From positions 1 to 64,000 of the forward strand of contig CAJTWA010000019.1 of NCBI GenBank assembly GCA_910580195.1: DNA of 64,000 bases, read 5' to 3'. Below, piece after piece: positions 55,247 through 64,000 of the stretch. The translations under genes and the position numbers were made by a program. Origin of the DNA: an uncultured Lachnospiraceae bacterium (GTDB taxonomy: Bacteria > Bacillota > Clostridia > Lachnospirales > Lachnospiraceae). Position 1 is the first letter of the stretch, and each line of letters starts with the position of its first letter. A model generated the notes under the pieces. The model saw only the letters and a program-made list of their open reading frames with translations. It was not told the origin of the DNA and made no database searches.

Positions 55247-55824
55247 TTCTTTTCTCCTTTGCAGTATGGCACAAATTCCAACTGGGTTTCCCCTATGGTG
55301 ATGGATTGCCCCTCGGTGATCTGCTGCGCCTGCTCTACCAATGCTTCCCCTGCATACACAAGGTTGCCGTCCTTGGGAAACAAGTAAAAGACGTTCTTTT
55401 TTTCCTCGTAAATAACGGAGCAGTGTTCCTCCCGCGACACATGGGGGTCTGTCAGCACGATGTCATTGCTGCGACTCCTGCCAATGCGGTTGAACCCTGC
55501 ATACAGCGGGAACCCTCTGCCATATTCCTCCCCTTCGGTGCATACCAGCCAGCCTGCAATGCATCTGGAAACGCCTTCTTTTTCGTACAGGCTTACGGTC
55601 TTTTCCATATCCCGCTGTACGGTTGCCGGGGCGATGGCTGGCTGGGGCACGGTGCGCTTTAAATATTCCACCGCATAATTTTCCACCTGCTGGGCTTCAT
55701 GCGCCAAAGCCACCGTTACGGAATCCTGCTGGGCGCCGCTTTCTGCTAAGCTGGCGCAGTGCGGGCAGCCGTTAAATTTTTCATTGTCATAATAATGCCC
55801 ATTCTGGCATTGTACGATTGCCAT
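55228..55824 (-). CDS. Zinc-ribbon and FHA domain cytoplasmic protein
   Basis: This 198-residue protein begins CQNGHYYDNEKFNGCPHC, the zinc motif it shares with the 50169-50870 protein. After an Ala/Gln linker it has an FHA domain (RIGRSRSNDIVLTDPHVSREEHCS, with GNLVYAG in place of SSNG). ATG 55824 follows GGAGGGAGG. The whole plan is a paralogue of the other FHA-only protein. It may be an adaptor between kinase and effector. Confidence 0.8.
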   Translation of the reverse strand: MAIVQCQNGHYYDNEKFNGCPHCASLAESGAQQDSVTVALAHEAQQVENYAVEYLKRTVPQPAIAPATVQRDMEKTVSLYEKEGVSRCIAGWLVCTEGEEYGRGFPLYAGFNRIGRSRSNDIVLTDPHVSREEHCSVIYEEKKNVFYLFPKDGNLVYAGEALVEQAQQITEGQSITIGETQLEFVPYCKGEKKWEKNR

Positions 55825-55844
55825 TTTTTTCCTCCCTCCACGCG

Positions 55845-56573
55845 CTATTCCACAAATACAGCAATTGCAGAATAATTGTCCATGCCCTTCCCTGTACCGT
55901 TTTTTAATACCTGTTTCTGCATCTGCGCCATCCATTCTGCTGGGGTGCCAGCCTTTTTCAAGGCAGACTGCATGGGCTTTTCCTCAATCCATTCCCAGAA
56001 GCCGTCAGAGCACAGCAGAAAAGATTCCTGCCCCGTGCGCTCCACCGGGGCTGCAAGCTGGTAACGGGGATGGTCCCATTCCGAGCCCATGACGCGGAGC
56101 AGGCGGTTCCTGTCTGCATGGCCGCGGATTTCCTCTTCCTTAATCTCCCCGGCGGCTACCAGCATCTGGGGAACGCTGTGGTCTAAGGTACGCTGCTTTA
56201 ACTTCTTATTCTTGTAAAAGTACAGGCGGGAATCCCCGATGTGGCCCCAGCGCAGGGATTGGCTGTCTGCAAGGAGCACCACTAAGGTGGTCTTCATCTC
56301 AAAGGCGCGGTTCTGCTTCTCCTGTTCCGCCACGAGAAGCTCTTGGCTTTCTTCAAAGGATTTTTTTAAGTATTCTTCCGATACTTCCCCTTGTGCTTCA
56401 AAATCATTTAAAATATGTTCCGCTACCAGCCGGGATGCTTCGTCCCCTCCTCCGTGGCCGCCTAGGCCGTCTGCAAGGACGAAACAGAAAGAGTCACCGT
56501 TTTGGCTGGCGCCGACGTAATCTTCGTTATATTCCCGTTCGCCCGGTTCTGACAAAATTTCGTATGTAACCAT
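55845..56573 (-). CDS. PP2C-type protein phosphatase
   Basis: This 242-residue phosphatase has REYNEDYVGA, LADGLGGHGGGDEAS, TTLVVLL, WGHIGDSRLY, LLCSDGFWEW and MDNYSAIAVFVE, the metal-coordinating elements of the PP2C fold. It is shorter than the second PP2C and lies just after the PASTA kinase gene. ATG 56573 follows GGAGG. Confidence 0.9.
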   Translation of the reverse strand: MVTYEILSEPGEREYNEDYVGASQNGDSFCFVLADGLGGHGGGDEASRLVAEHILNDFEAQGEVSEEYLKKSFEESQELLVAEQEKQNRAFEMKTTLVVLLADSQSLRWGHIGDSRLYFYKNKKLKQRTLDHSVPQMLVAAGEIKEEEIRGHADRNRLLRVMGSEWDHPRYQLAAPVERTGQESFLLCSDGFWEWIEEKPMQSALKKAGTPAEWMAQMQKQVLKNGTGKGMDNYSAIAVFVE

Positions 56574-56619
56574 GGATTTTCCTCCGTTTCTTCTCTGTTT
56601 CCCAATCTCAGATTACCCA

Positions 56620-58884
56620 TTAGAATTCCAAACCTCCATCTTCTACACTCTCTAGCCCCCCATCTTCTACACTCTCCAAACCTCCATCTTGCGCTTCTGG
56701 CTGAGGTGCAGGTGGTTCTGGCTGGGGCGCAGGCTGTTCCGGCTCTGGTGCAGGCGGCTCTGGTTCTGGCGCGGGCTGCTGCGGTTCTGGCTGGGGCACC
56801 TGCGGCTTTGTCTGGGAAGATGGCGCCTTGTTTGTGTTGGAATTCGAATTGTTGGAATTCGAATTGTTGGAATCCGTTTTCGCCGGCTCTTCCCCAAGGC
56901 TTATGCTTATGGTAATAGTTGTACCCTTCCCAACCTTGGTATCTGCTTCTTGGCTCTGGCTGATGACAAGCCCTTTGGAAACCTTGGAACTGTATTCCTC
57001 CTGTACCTCTGCGGCAAGCCCTGCTTCTTCCAGCTTTTTCACTGCGTCTTCCTTGGACAGGTACACCACTTCCGGCACTTGCACCATCTGCGGCCCTTTG
57101 CTGATGACAAGGGTCAATGGTTCGTTGGTCCGTACCTCGCTCCCCGGCTCTAAGCCTTGGCTGATAATTTTGCCTTTTTCCACTTCATCGCTGAATTCTT
57201 TCTTCACTTTCCCAAGGGAATAGGTGAATCCCGTGGATTCCTTTAACTGGGTCAGGCAAGCGACTGCCTCGTCCTTTGTCATGCCCCTGACGTCCGGGAC
57301 TTTCAGGACTGCGGTTTCTGTAGAAAGGCTGCCGAGGGATACCGTGAGGGTAATTTCCGTCTGCACCTTAATCCGCTCTTCCGGGTCAATGTTCTGGGAA
57401 ATAACCCTTCCCTTTTCCACAACATCACTGTATTCTTTTGTTACCCCGTCTTTTTTCAGCACAAGGTTCTGGGCTGCAATCAATTCTTTTGCTTCTTCAT
57501 ATTCCATCCCGGATAAGTCTGGCATCATTACTTCTTGGCTGCCGCCGCTCATAATGACGTATACGGTTTCCTCCGCCGATGCTTTTTCCCCGTCTTTTGG
57601 GGTCTGGCTTAAAATCTTGTTTTTCTCTATGCTTTCACTGTAATTCATCCCATTGATAAGTACAGTTAAGTTTTTTTCCTGTAACGCTTTTTCTGCCTCT
57701 TCATAACTCATCCCGGAAACATTGGGCACATAACATTCCCCTTCCTTTAATGCTTCTGCGCCTCCGCTGCTTTCAATCTGTTTTTTGGTAAAGCTGATGT
57801 TCCCTGTGGCAAGCAAGCCTACGCAAAGGCACAAGAGCACCCCTGCCGCAGCGGCTCCCCAACGCATCCATGGAGGGATTTTCAAGTCCTCTTTTACGGT
57901 TTTTTCCTCTATCACACGCTCCACTTTTACATCGCTGCCCAGCTCCTTGTAAAAGGTTTCTGCATCCTTCGTCCTGAATTCCTTCCTGACATTTAGGCTG
58001 TTCATGAGGGCAGTTTCCGTATTGGGCTCTATGGATATGCCCAAGGCAGAAGGCGGCTTTAAGTTGTCCTCTACGATGCGCTCGATGGCTTCTTCCGGCC
58101 GGATTCCTGTTACCATCCGGTAAAAGGTTGCCCCCATGGCGTACACGTCCGTCCAAGGGCCCTGCTCGCCCCTGCTGCGGTACTGCTCCTCCGGCGCATA
58201 CCCCGGCTTTAAGACAACGGAAAGGCTTCTGGACTGGACTGCCGTGGCATACCTTGCCGCGCCAAAATCCAAAAGTTTCACTTCCCCCTTTTTATTGATA
58301 AAAATATTGTCCGGCGCAATGTCCCTGTGGATAATCCCTTCTTTATGCACCTCGGAAAGCCCCCGGAGCACCGCCATGGCAATCCGGCGGGCTTCTTCTA
58401 CTGGGATGCGTTCCTGCTCCTTTAAAATTTTCTTGACAGTCACCCCTTCTAGGAATTCCATAATGATGTAGCCTGTGCCATTTTCCATAAAGCAGTCATA
58501 AATATCCACAATTTCTGGAATCCGGTTGAATTTCGCCAGCCGCTTTGCCTCGGAAATAAAGCTGTTGAGCCCTGCTTCAAATTGCACCGTGGCCTCCCCG
58601 GAAAATACTGTCAGCAATTCCGTGCCATAGCTTCTAGTGGCAAAATCGCTGGGCAGGTATTCCTTCACTGCCACTTTCCGGTTCAGCGTCGTGTCCCAGC
58701 CGATATAAGTTACGCCGAACCCGCCGTATCCCAGCACTTTGCCGATTAAATACTTTCCGCCTATTATTTTCCCGGGCAGTAAGTAATAAGCTTCTTTGAC
58801 ATCCGTTCCTTTCTGGTAGCCGCAATGCCGGCAGATTTCCTCATTCTCTGGAATCTCCTCCATGCAGCCAAAACATCTTACCAT
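56620..58884 (-). CDS. Zinc-ribbon Ser/Thr kinase with four PASTA repeats
   Basis: This 754-residue protein has a zinc ribbon (CFGC...CRHC), a kinase domain (VLGYGGFGVTYIGWD, AVKEYL, HRDIAPDN, LDFGAARY, APEEQY), a membrane segment (WGAAAAGVLLCLCVGLLATG) and four PASTA repeats (about residues 385-680, each starting VPxxxGMxxEEA-like). A Ser/Asn then Pro/Gln/Glu-rich tail follows, with DGGLESVE repeated at the very end. PASTA domains bind cell-wall fragments in PrkC/Stk kinases, so this kinase may sense wall state. It differs from standard PrkC by the zinc ribbon. Confidence 0.92.
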   Translation of the reverse strand: MVRCFGCMEEIPENEEICRHCGYQKGTDVKEAYYLLPGKIIGGKYLIGKVLGYGGFGVTYIGWDTTLNRKVAVKEYLPSDFATRSYGTELLTVFSGEATVQFEAGLNSFISEAKRLAKFNRIPEIVDIYDCFMENGTGYIIMEFLEGVTVKKILKEQERIPVEEARRIAMAVLRGLSEVHKEGIIHRDIAPDNIFINKKGEVKLLDFGAARYATAVQSRSLSVVLKPGYAPEEQYRSRGEQGPWTDVYAMGATFYRMVTGIRPEEAIERIVEDNLKPPSALGISIEPNTETALMNSLNVRKEFRTKDAETFYKELGSDVKVERVIEEKTVKEDLKIPPWMRWGAAAAGVLLCLCVGLLATGNISFTKKQIESSGGAEALKEGECYVPNVSGMSYEEAEKALQEKNLTVLINGMNYSESIEKNKILSQTPKDGEKASAEETVYVIMSGGSQEVMMPDLSGMEYEEAKELIAAQNLVLKKDGVTKEYSDVVEKGRVISQNIDPEERIKVQTEITLTVSLGSLSTETAVLKVPDVRGMTKDEAVACLTQLKESTGFTYSLGKVKKEFSDEVEKGKIISQGLEPGSEVRTNEPLTLVISKGPQMVQVPEVVYLSKEDAVKKLEEAGLAAEVQEEYSSKVSKGLVISQSQEADTKVGKGTTITISISLGEEPAKTDSNNSNSNNSNSNTNKAPSSQTKPQVPQPEPQQPAPEPEPPAPEPEQPAPQPEPPAPQPEAQDGGLESVEDGGLESVEDGGLEF

Positions 58885-59024
58885 TTCCTGTTCCCTCCCA
58901 TTCCTATCCCATAAGGATGCCTAACTTACGGCTCCTGCATGTTACTTCTCCCCCATGGGATTTCTCAATACAGCCCCCGTATTCCATTCTTCTTGTAAAG
59001 TTCTCTTAGGGCAGCCTTAGCATC

Positions 59025-61022
59025 CTACTTTTTCTTGGGTTCTCCAGCTTCTTCTTGGAGAATCCTGCATATGCTGCCTCCCTCATAAAGTTCTGCATTT
59101 TCCAAATCAAAGCCCTTTAAAAAATCCAGATATGTCGTCATTTTCGTTTCCTGATAATTGCCCAAAACCTTACGGTTTAAGGGAATCCCTTCTTCATTTC
59201 CCATATAAGCTGCGCTCTGCGCCCCGTCGCTTAACAAAAGGGACAGCAAAAACATCCCCGCCTCCTGCCGGGCACTGTCCCCCTCCTTGCTGACGCCGTA
59301 AGGGCGTTCCATCGTCCCAATCAGTTTCCCATCTTGCAAAATAGGGACAACGGCAAAATCTGTAGGCGGTATCACATCCACGGTCACTTCTTTTACCAGG
59401 TCCATATCTGACAAATCCCCTGCAATCCGGGAAAGTGAAAGATCCATATCCTGAAATGCCGCAAACGATTCTACATCTTCTGCATAGCCCAAAAGCCCCT
59501 CTTCTTCTGTCAAGGAATCCTTGTCCAAAGATTCCGGCAGTTCCGTTTCCTTTTCCTCGTTGATATAGGCTACTGCAACTTGCATGGCGGTGGGGAGTTC
59601 GTAGACCCCTTTTTTGCCCAGCCCATCCAAATGCAGGTAGTCGGCCAATTCCATAGTATTCAGCAGCTTAGAAAGGTCTGCACAGTAATCCTTTGCCGGA
59701 ATCCCTTCCGTGCAGAATACGTCTGGCAATTCCCCTTCCTTTGCTGCCTGCTGGATCTTCTCTTCATATTCCCTTCCGTCAACTACCTGCACCGTAACGT
59801 TTAATTGTGGGCACTCTTTTTCCACGCTCTCCAAAAGCACCTCCGAGAGCCCTTCCCCCGCAGATGCGTCTTCACTGGAAATCCAGATTTCCAAGTCCTG
59901 TTCTGGTAATTTTGCCACGTCAATTTTTCCCCTGCCGGAAAAATAAGTCTGGCTAAACAGGAAAATGCCCCCTGCCACAGCAAAGGCCGCCGCCATTCCT
60001 GCAGCTAGCATTTTCTTTTTCTTCTGGTATTTTTTTAATTCTTCCTCGGGCAGCTCCACTTTTTTCCTGCTTACGATGGCTTCTTTCATCTGTTCCGCAG
60101 TCTGGAACCGCAGTTCTGGCTTTAAGGCTAAGGCTTTTAAAATCACGCGCTCTAGCTGCTCTTCTATTTCAATCCCAAACTCGCTGGGGCGTTTTAACGC
60201 GTCCTCTACGGAGCGGTCTGGAGCCTCCATGGGCTTTTCGCCAGTTACCATTTCATAGAGCACCGCGCCGGCGGCATAGATGTCCATAAATGCACCTTGC
60301 TGGTTTTTGGAACGGTACTGCTCCGGCGGGGTATACCCTGCTTTTACCACCACGTCTTCTGTTCGCTCCGTTTCGGTCCCTTGGAATTTGGCCGCCCCAA
60401 AGTCAAACAGCTTGATGGAATTTTCCCCTAGGATAAAAATATTGTCTGGGCTCACGTCCTTGTGGATAATGCCATGGCTATGAACCTTCGATAAAGCGTC
60501 CAAAATTGCCAAGATATACCCTTCTGCTTCTTCTGCCGGGAACCTTCCTTTTTCTTTCAAGCACTCTTTCAAAACAGGCGCATCCACGTATTCCATAATG
60601 ATATAGGCGGTCTGGTTTTCCTCGAAATAGTCGAATACGTTGATAATATTTTTTTCCTTGGAGAAAATTGCCATGTTTCTGGCTTCTTCCAAAAAACGGT
60701 TTAACTGCCGCTTGAATTCCTCCTCTTTTTCCCCGGAAAAAATGCCTACCTTTACCTCCCCTTCGCCCCGGTTCACAAGGCCTGCCGGGTAAAATTCCTT
60801 GATTGCCACGACAATGCTAAGCACGGTGTCAAATGCCTTATAGGTAATGCCAAAGCCGCCGAAACCAATGCTGACGCCTATGATATACCTGCCCCGCAAG
60901 ACGGTGCCGGGCGCAAGCTGGTAAGCCTGCGCCGCACCGGTGTTTTCTTCGTATCCGCAGTGAGGGCATACCCCGTAGCTGCCCTTCATTTTAAAGCATT
61001 GAAAACATAACTGATTTTCCAT
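59025..61022 (-). CDS. Zinc-ribbon Ser/Thr kinase fused to a solute-binding-protein-like extracellular domain
   Basis: This 665-residue protein has a zinc ribbon (CFQC...CPHC), a kinase domain (IGFGGFGITYKAF, AIKEF, HKDVSPDNIF with HKD for HRD, FDFGAAKF, TPPEQY), a membrane segment (residues about 340-360) and about 300 outer residues. These resemble a family 1 ABC solute-binding protein: LEIWISSEDASAGEG, then VTVQVVDGREYEEKIQQAAKEGELPDVF, ELPTAMQVAVAYINEE, ARQEAGMFLLSLLLSDGAQ. A kinase that would directly sense a small ligand is the best reading. Confidence 0.85.
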   Translation of the reverse strand: MENQLCFQCFKMKGSYGVCPHCGYEENTGAAQAYQLAPGTVLRGRYIIGVSIGFGGFGITYKAFDTVLSIVVAIKEFYPAGLVNRGEGEVKVGIFSGEKEEEFKRQLNRFLEEARNMAIFSKEKNIINVFDYFEENQTAYIIMEYVDAPVLKECLKEKGRFPAEEAEGYILAILDALSKVHSHGIIHKDVSPDNIFILGENSIKLFDFGAAKFQGTETERTEDVVVKAGYTPPEQYRSKNQQGAFMDIYAAGAVLYEMVTGEKPMEAPDRSVEDALKRPSEFGIEIEEQLERVILKALALKPELRFQTAEQMKEAIVSRKKVELPEEELKKYQKKKKMLAAGMAAAFAVAGGIFLFSQTYFSGRGKIDVAKLPEQDLEIWISSEDASAGEGLSEVLLESVEKECPQLNVTVQVVDGREYEEKIQQAAKEGELPDVFCTEGIPAKDYCADLSKLLNTMELADYLHLDGLGKKGVYELPTAMQVAVAYINEEKETELPESLDKDSLTEEEGLLGYAEDVESFAAFQDMDLSLSRIAGDLSDMDLVKEVTVDVIPPTDFAVVPILQDGKLIGTMERPYGVSKEGDSARQEAGMFLLSLLLSDGAQSAAYMGNEEGIPLNRKVLGNYQETKMTTYLDFLKGFDLENAELYEGGSICRILQEEAGEPKKK

Positions 61023-61054
61023 TTTTCCTCTTTCTATTTTACTTACCTCTTTGA

Positions 61055-63991
61055 CTACGTTCTTCGCACCCGAACAATCTTCTTGGAATATCCACTGTAT
61101 ACTTTCACTTTATCTTTTACATAATACGCCCTAATTTGGAAAGAATATGTATTCCCCATTGAAAATCTCTCATAAGAGCAGACTACCTTCCTTTTTTTGG
61201 CTGATTCTTCTTTCCACTTTTTACTCTTACCATTTCCCACACGACGCCAGATTTCCACACGACTTGCATTTTTTATTTTTCCCCAAGACAAGGTAAATGT
61301 CTGCCGTTTAGAATTGACTGGCTTTGGCCCCTTTAATACGGGTGTAGAAGGCTTGCCTAGGATTTTCTTCGAAGCTGCCTTTGAATATGTGCCTGTTGTC
61401 TTCCCTTTGTATGCAGCTACTTTGTAGTAATAGGTTTTATTGCTTTTTAACTTCGAGTTTTTGTAGGAAGTCTTTTTGGTTGTGGCTATTTTTTTATATT
61501 TTCCTTTTTTTGAGTCGGCGCGGTATATATAATATCCAGTAGCACCTTTCACTTTTTTCCAAGACAGCTTTACTGCATTGGAAGATGCCAGTTTTACAGT
61601 CAGCTTGGGGGCTGGCAGCTTTGCGGCTGGTTTAGTGGTTGAACCCGAAGGTGGATTGGAGGGAGTAGCTGGTTTTGTGTTTGTATTCGTATTGGTGTTT
61701 GTATTCGTATTGGTATTCGTATTGGTATCTGTGTTTGCTGTTACAGTTACCGTACATTGCGCCTTCTTGCCGCCTGCTTCTGCTGTTATGGTTGCCTTTC
61801 CTGCTGCAACTGCTGTTATGGTTGCCTTTGTCCCTCCGCTGGATTCTGCTTTTGCCACTTTTGCATTATCGCTTGTCCACTTTACGTCTGCAGTTGCAGA
61901 TGCTGGGGTTAAGGCTGCGGTTAATTCACCCTTTGCCCCTACTTTTAAACTTAAATTCGCAGGGGTTAACGTGATGCCTGTCAGCGTTGGCGGCTTATCC
62001 ACAGGATTTTCTGGTGTTTCAGGTTCCTCTGTGGTAGGCGGCGTAACAGTAATATTCGCCCGGCCGCTTGCTACCTGATACTTGCCGCTTGTCACGATAC
62101 AATAGTAGCTGCCAGTATTTGCAGCACTTGCATTTTCTATGGTATAGCTGGAGGATGTGGCTCCATCTATTCTAGTGCCTTCCACATCAGCAGTTGGGGC
62201 GTAGTACCATTGATAGGTGTAGCCAAAAGGATGCCCGCCAGTAACCGTTACAGAAAGAACCTCAGTTCCATTCTCCGAGATAGACCAACTCATCCCCGCA
62301 CCTTGCATGGATACCTGCAAGGACTGCCCTTCATTTTCCACCAAAGACCATGCGGATGAACCCTTGCTTACGTGCAGAACCGGCACAACAGCATTAAAAT
62401 AGGATTTGTCCTCCCCAGCCCTGACAACTGCGCCTTCTGCATCAATAAACGCTGCATTGGAGCTGCTATTCCCCGGGGAACGGAGCCAAGCTTTGCTGTT
62501 CCCTTTCCCATCCACGTACGCGCCCATCCGGTATGCATAACTGCTTGCCGGAATCTGGCGGCTGGATGTCGCAGAACCATCCCCCCGGAACCCATTGACA
62601 GAAGTTTCCGTTTCCTGAATGGACAGTATATACACATTATCAGAGGTTGCGTCCCCTCCATCTGTAGTATAAGATGGGTTTGCTTCATTCTGCACAGACT
62701 GGCTTACAATCGCGTACTTCTCATACTGGCTAAACGCTGTTTGGTAAAACGTATCGTTCAGCCAAGTGCGGAGGGCAGAATCCTGCCAAACAGAAGAATA
62801 CATGTCATCATATGGCCTGGCATCCAGCGCTTTATCTGCCATCAAAAATAATGTAGTGTCAGTTTGCCGCAATACTTTCCAAGTAATCGGCTCCCATTTG
62901 AAATAGCGGTATTCTGTTTCACCAAAATTCGTTGTTTCTGTATCGCTCTTTTGGATTTTGCTGTACCTGTTCCCATCTATTTCTACTTCGCCGTTTTCAT
63001 AAGTAGCATTTTCTAACTGCACATACAATGCCCTGTCGCTTTCTGCATCTATCTCTGCCTGCGGATAGCTGCCAAAGGATACATAATTCCATTCTGTTTT
63101 ATCCGTGCTGGAATTGTAAGTTGGGCTGAGGGTACTTGTGCTGTCCTGCTCTATCTGGATGACCGGAATCACTGCGCCATATGTTTTCGTCATATCCCAA
63201 GTTTCCAAGACGCCTTCCTTCGTAACCCTCTGTACATCGGAAGAGTACTCAGACCATGGGCGCAGCCACCACCAGCAGTTCCCTTCATAGCCACTTTGGG
63301 CATCAGCAAAAGCCCCTCTAGCATTGGCGTAAGCGCTAGCTTGCCTGCGCCTGCTGTAGGAGTTTTGGGTAGAATCACCGGAAAAACCGTATTCTATGTT
63401 TACTGCTTGTTCGTCGGAAAGCAGGCATACCTTGTCCCCTGCGCTTTCCTGTATCCTCCCCTGCTCACTGCTGTTAAATGCCGTATTGTAAAATGCTTGG
63501 TTCAGCCACTCACGGATGCTGGAATCCCCCCATGAAACCGCATTATTTTCCTCATTGTATTTCTTACAGTCAAGGCCCTGCCCTGCCATCAAAGTGAGTA
63601 TTCCATTTTCATCTTCATGAAGGACATGCCAGTTAATTTTTTCCCATTTAAAATAGCGGTAAGGTTCTGTCCCGAAATAGTCGCTGTTATCGGTATCATT
63701 TTTGCTAATCCTGCGGTATTTCACCCCATCTACCCATGCATCCCCTGCCCCGTCATAGATTGCTTGGGTAATTTCCTCCGTCAGTTCATCCTCTGCCACT
63801 TCTGTCTGGGGATAACTGCCAAATGAAACCGTATGCCATGCCGTGGTGTCGCTGTCAGCATCGTATGTGGGATTCCATGCACCTGCGGAGCCTGTTTCCG
63901 CAAATGCCGGCATCCCTTGTGCTGTAACCATCACTGCCGCCGCCAGCAGCATGGACAGCAATCTCTTTCCTATCCCTGTCTTTTTCTCCAT
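61055..63991 (-). CDS. Large secreted surface protein: two DUF6273 domains, Ig-like, Big2, Thr-Asn repeat, Fn3-like end
   Basis: This 978-residue protein has a signal peptide, two DUF6273-like domains (each with WHTVSFGSYPQ or WNYVSFGSYPQ, then YRYFKWE and a W-R-P or W-L-R-S region), an Ig-like domain (SYTIENASAANTGSYYCIV), a Big2 domain (LTPASATADVKWTSDNAKVA), a (Asn-Thr)n tract of nine dipeptides (about 61676-61735) and Fn3-like domains with Lys/Tyr-rich repeats. It is probably an outer-surface binding protein and starts the island. The upstream end lies 9 nt from the window edge. Confidence 0.86.
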   Translation of the reverse strand: MEKKTGIGKRLLSMLLAAAVMVTAQGMPAFAETGSAGAWNPTYDADSDTTAWHTVSFGSYPQTEVAEDELTEEITQAIYDGAGDAWVDGVKYRRISKNDTDNSDYFGTEPYRYFKWEKINWHVLHEDENGILTLMAGQGLDCKKYNEENNAVSWGDSSIREWLNQAFYNTAFNSSEQGRIQESAGDKVCLLSDEQAVNIEYGFSGDSTQNSYSRRRQASAYANARGAFADAQSGYEGNCWWWLRPWSEYSSDVQRVTKEGVLETWDMTKTYGAVIPVIQIEQDSTSTLSPTYNSSTDKTEWNYVSFGSYPQAEIDAESDRALYVQLENATYENGEVEIDGNRYSKIQKSDTETTNFGETEYRYFKWEPITWKVLRQTDTTLFLMADKALDARPYDDMYSSVWQDSALRTWLNDTFYQTAFSQYEKYAIVSQSVQNEANPSYTTDGGDATSDNVYILSIQETETSVNGFRGDGSATSSRQIPASSYAYRMGAYVDGKGNSKAWLRSPGNSSSNAAFIDAEGAVVRAGEDKSYFNAVVPVLHVSKGSSAWSLVENEGQSLQVSMQGAGMSWSISENGTEVLSVTVTGGHPFGYTYQWYYAPTADVEGTRIDGATSSSYTIENASAANTGSYYCIVTSGKYQVASGRANITVTPPTTEEPETPENPVDKPPTLTGITLTPANLSLKVGAKGELTAALTPASATADVKWTSDNAKVAKAESSGGTKATITAVAAGKATITAEAGGKKAQCTVTVTANTDTNTNTNTNTNTNTNTNTKPATPSNPPSGSTTKPAAKLPAPKLTVKLASSNAVKLSWKKVKGATGYYIYRADSKKGKYKKIATTKKTSYKNSKLKSNKTYYYKVAAYKGKTTGTYSKAASKKILGKPSTPVLKGPKPVNSKRQTFTLSWGKIKNASRVEIWRRVGNGKSKKWKEESAKKRKVVCSYERFSMGNTYSFQIRAYYVKDKVKVYSGYSKKIVRVRRT

Positions 63992-64000
63992 CCTGATTCT

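Noticed and set aside
38297..63991. Type VII or type VI secretion locus
   Set aside because: FHA, kinase and phosphatase genes occur in such loci, but no EssC/EccC ATPase, WXG100, sheath or tube gene is seen in the window.

Overview
The window looks like a chromosomal piece of an anaerobic Firmicute, most probably a Lachnospiraceae-type Clostridia. This is an inference from strong AGGAGG ribosome sites, a proline T-box leader on proS, SecA with a C-terminal zinc tail, a decayed lactose/cellobiose PTS operon, DUF6061 and TSCPD small proteins, and many YARHG, DUF6273 and Big2-type secreted proteins. No rRNA, tRNA or CRISPR array was seen.

Region 1-7 kb is AT-rich accessory DNA. It holds a tandem XRE-regulator duplication, a two-gene restriction-modification module with its own promoter (a fused nuclease-methylase plus a specificity subunit, no HsdR), an associated unknown gene, and an alpha/beta hydrolase with a problematic start codon. 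Two related copies of a DUF6061 gene, one degenerate, bracket the restriction module. Region 7-10 kb is a visibly eroded PTS/6-phospho-beta-glucosidase operon with several clean deletion scars. Region 10.3-14.3 kb has an XRE regulator, an unusual pair of overlapping inverted repeats, two GNAT acetyltransferases and a GHKL-ATPase/nuclease protein that looks like a solitary defence gene. Region 14.8-19.1 kb is a compact surface-glycan operon (two GT2, one GT32, one flippase).

Region 19.5-23.1 kb, minus strand, carries an MFS exporter with a TetR repressor, a TVP38-type membrane protein and a PAP2 phosphatase. Housekeeping genes follow: secA, a TSCPD protein, a lipoprotein, a GNAT, proS with a T-box, an AI-2E-type permease, a pseudouridine synthase, a two-component system and a MESH1-like HD hydrolase. 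Between the GNAT and proS (28.4-29.15 kb) a textbook sigma-70 promoter and an intrinsic terminator frame about 720 nt with no convincing gene. This is a candidate large structured RNA.

From about 36.7 kb to the end, all genes are on the minus strand and form a large phospho-threonine signalling and surface-protein island. It has three Ser/Thr kinases (one with PASTA repeats, one with an FHA domain, one with a solute-binding-protein-like outer domain), two PP2C phosphatases, seven FHA proteins (including a double-FHA ABC exporter, a von Willebrand A protein and two DUF4234 membrane proteins), and secreted or membrane proteins with zinc ribbons, C-type lectin, YARHG, PPC, Big2 and DUF6273 domains. 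Eight proteins start with related zinc-ribbon motifs and several genes overlap. This suggests one coordinated sensory pathway in which kinases and phosphatases set phosphorylation read by FHA proteins and passed to an exporter and envelope proteins. The island and the RNA candidate are the two most interesting parts of the window.
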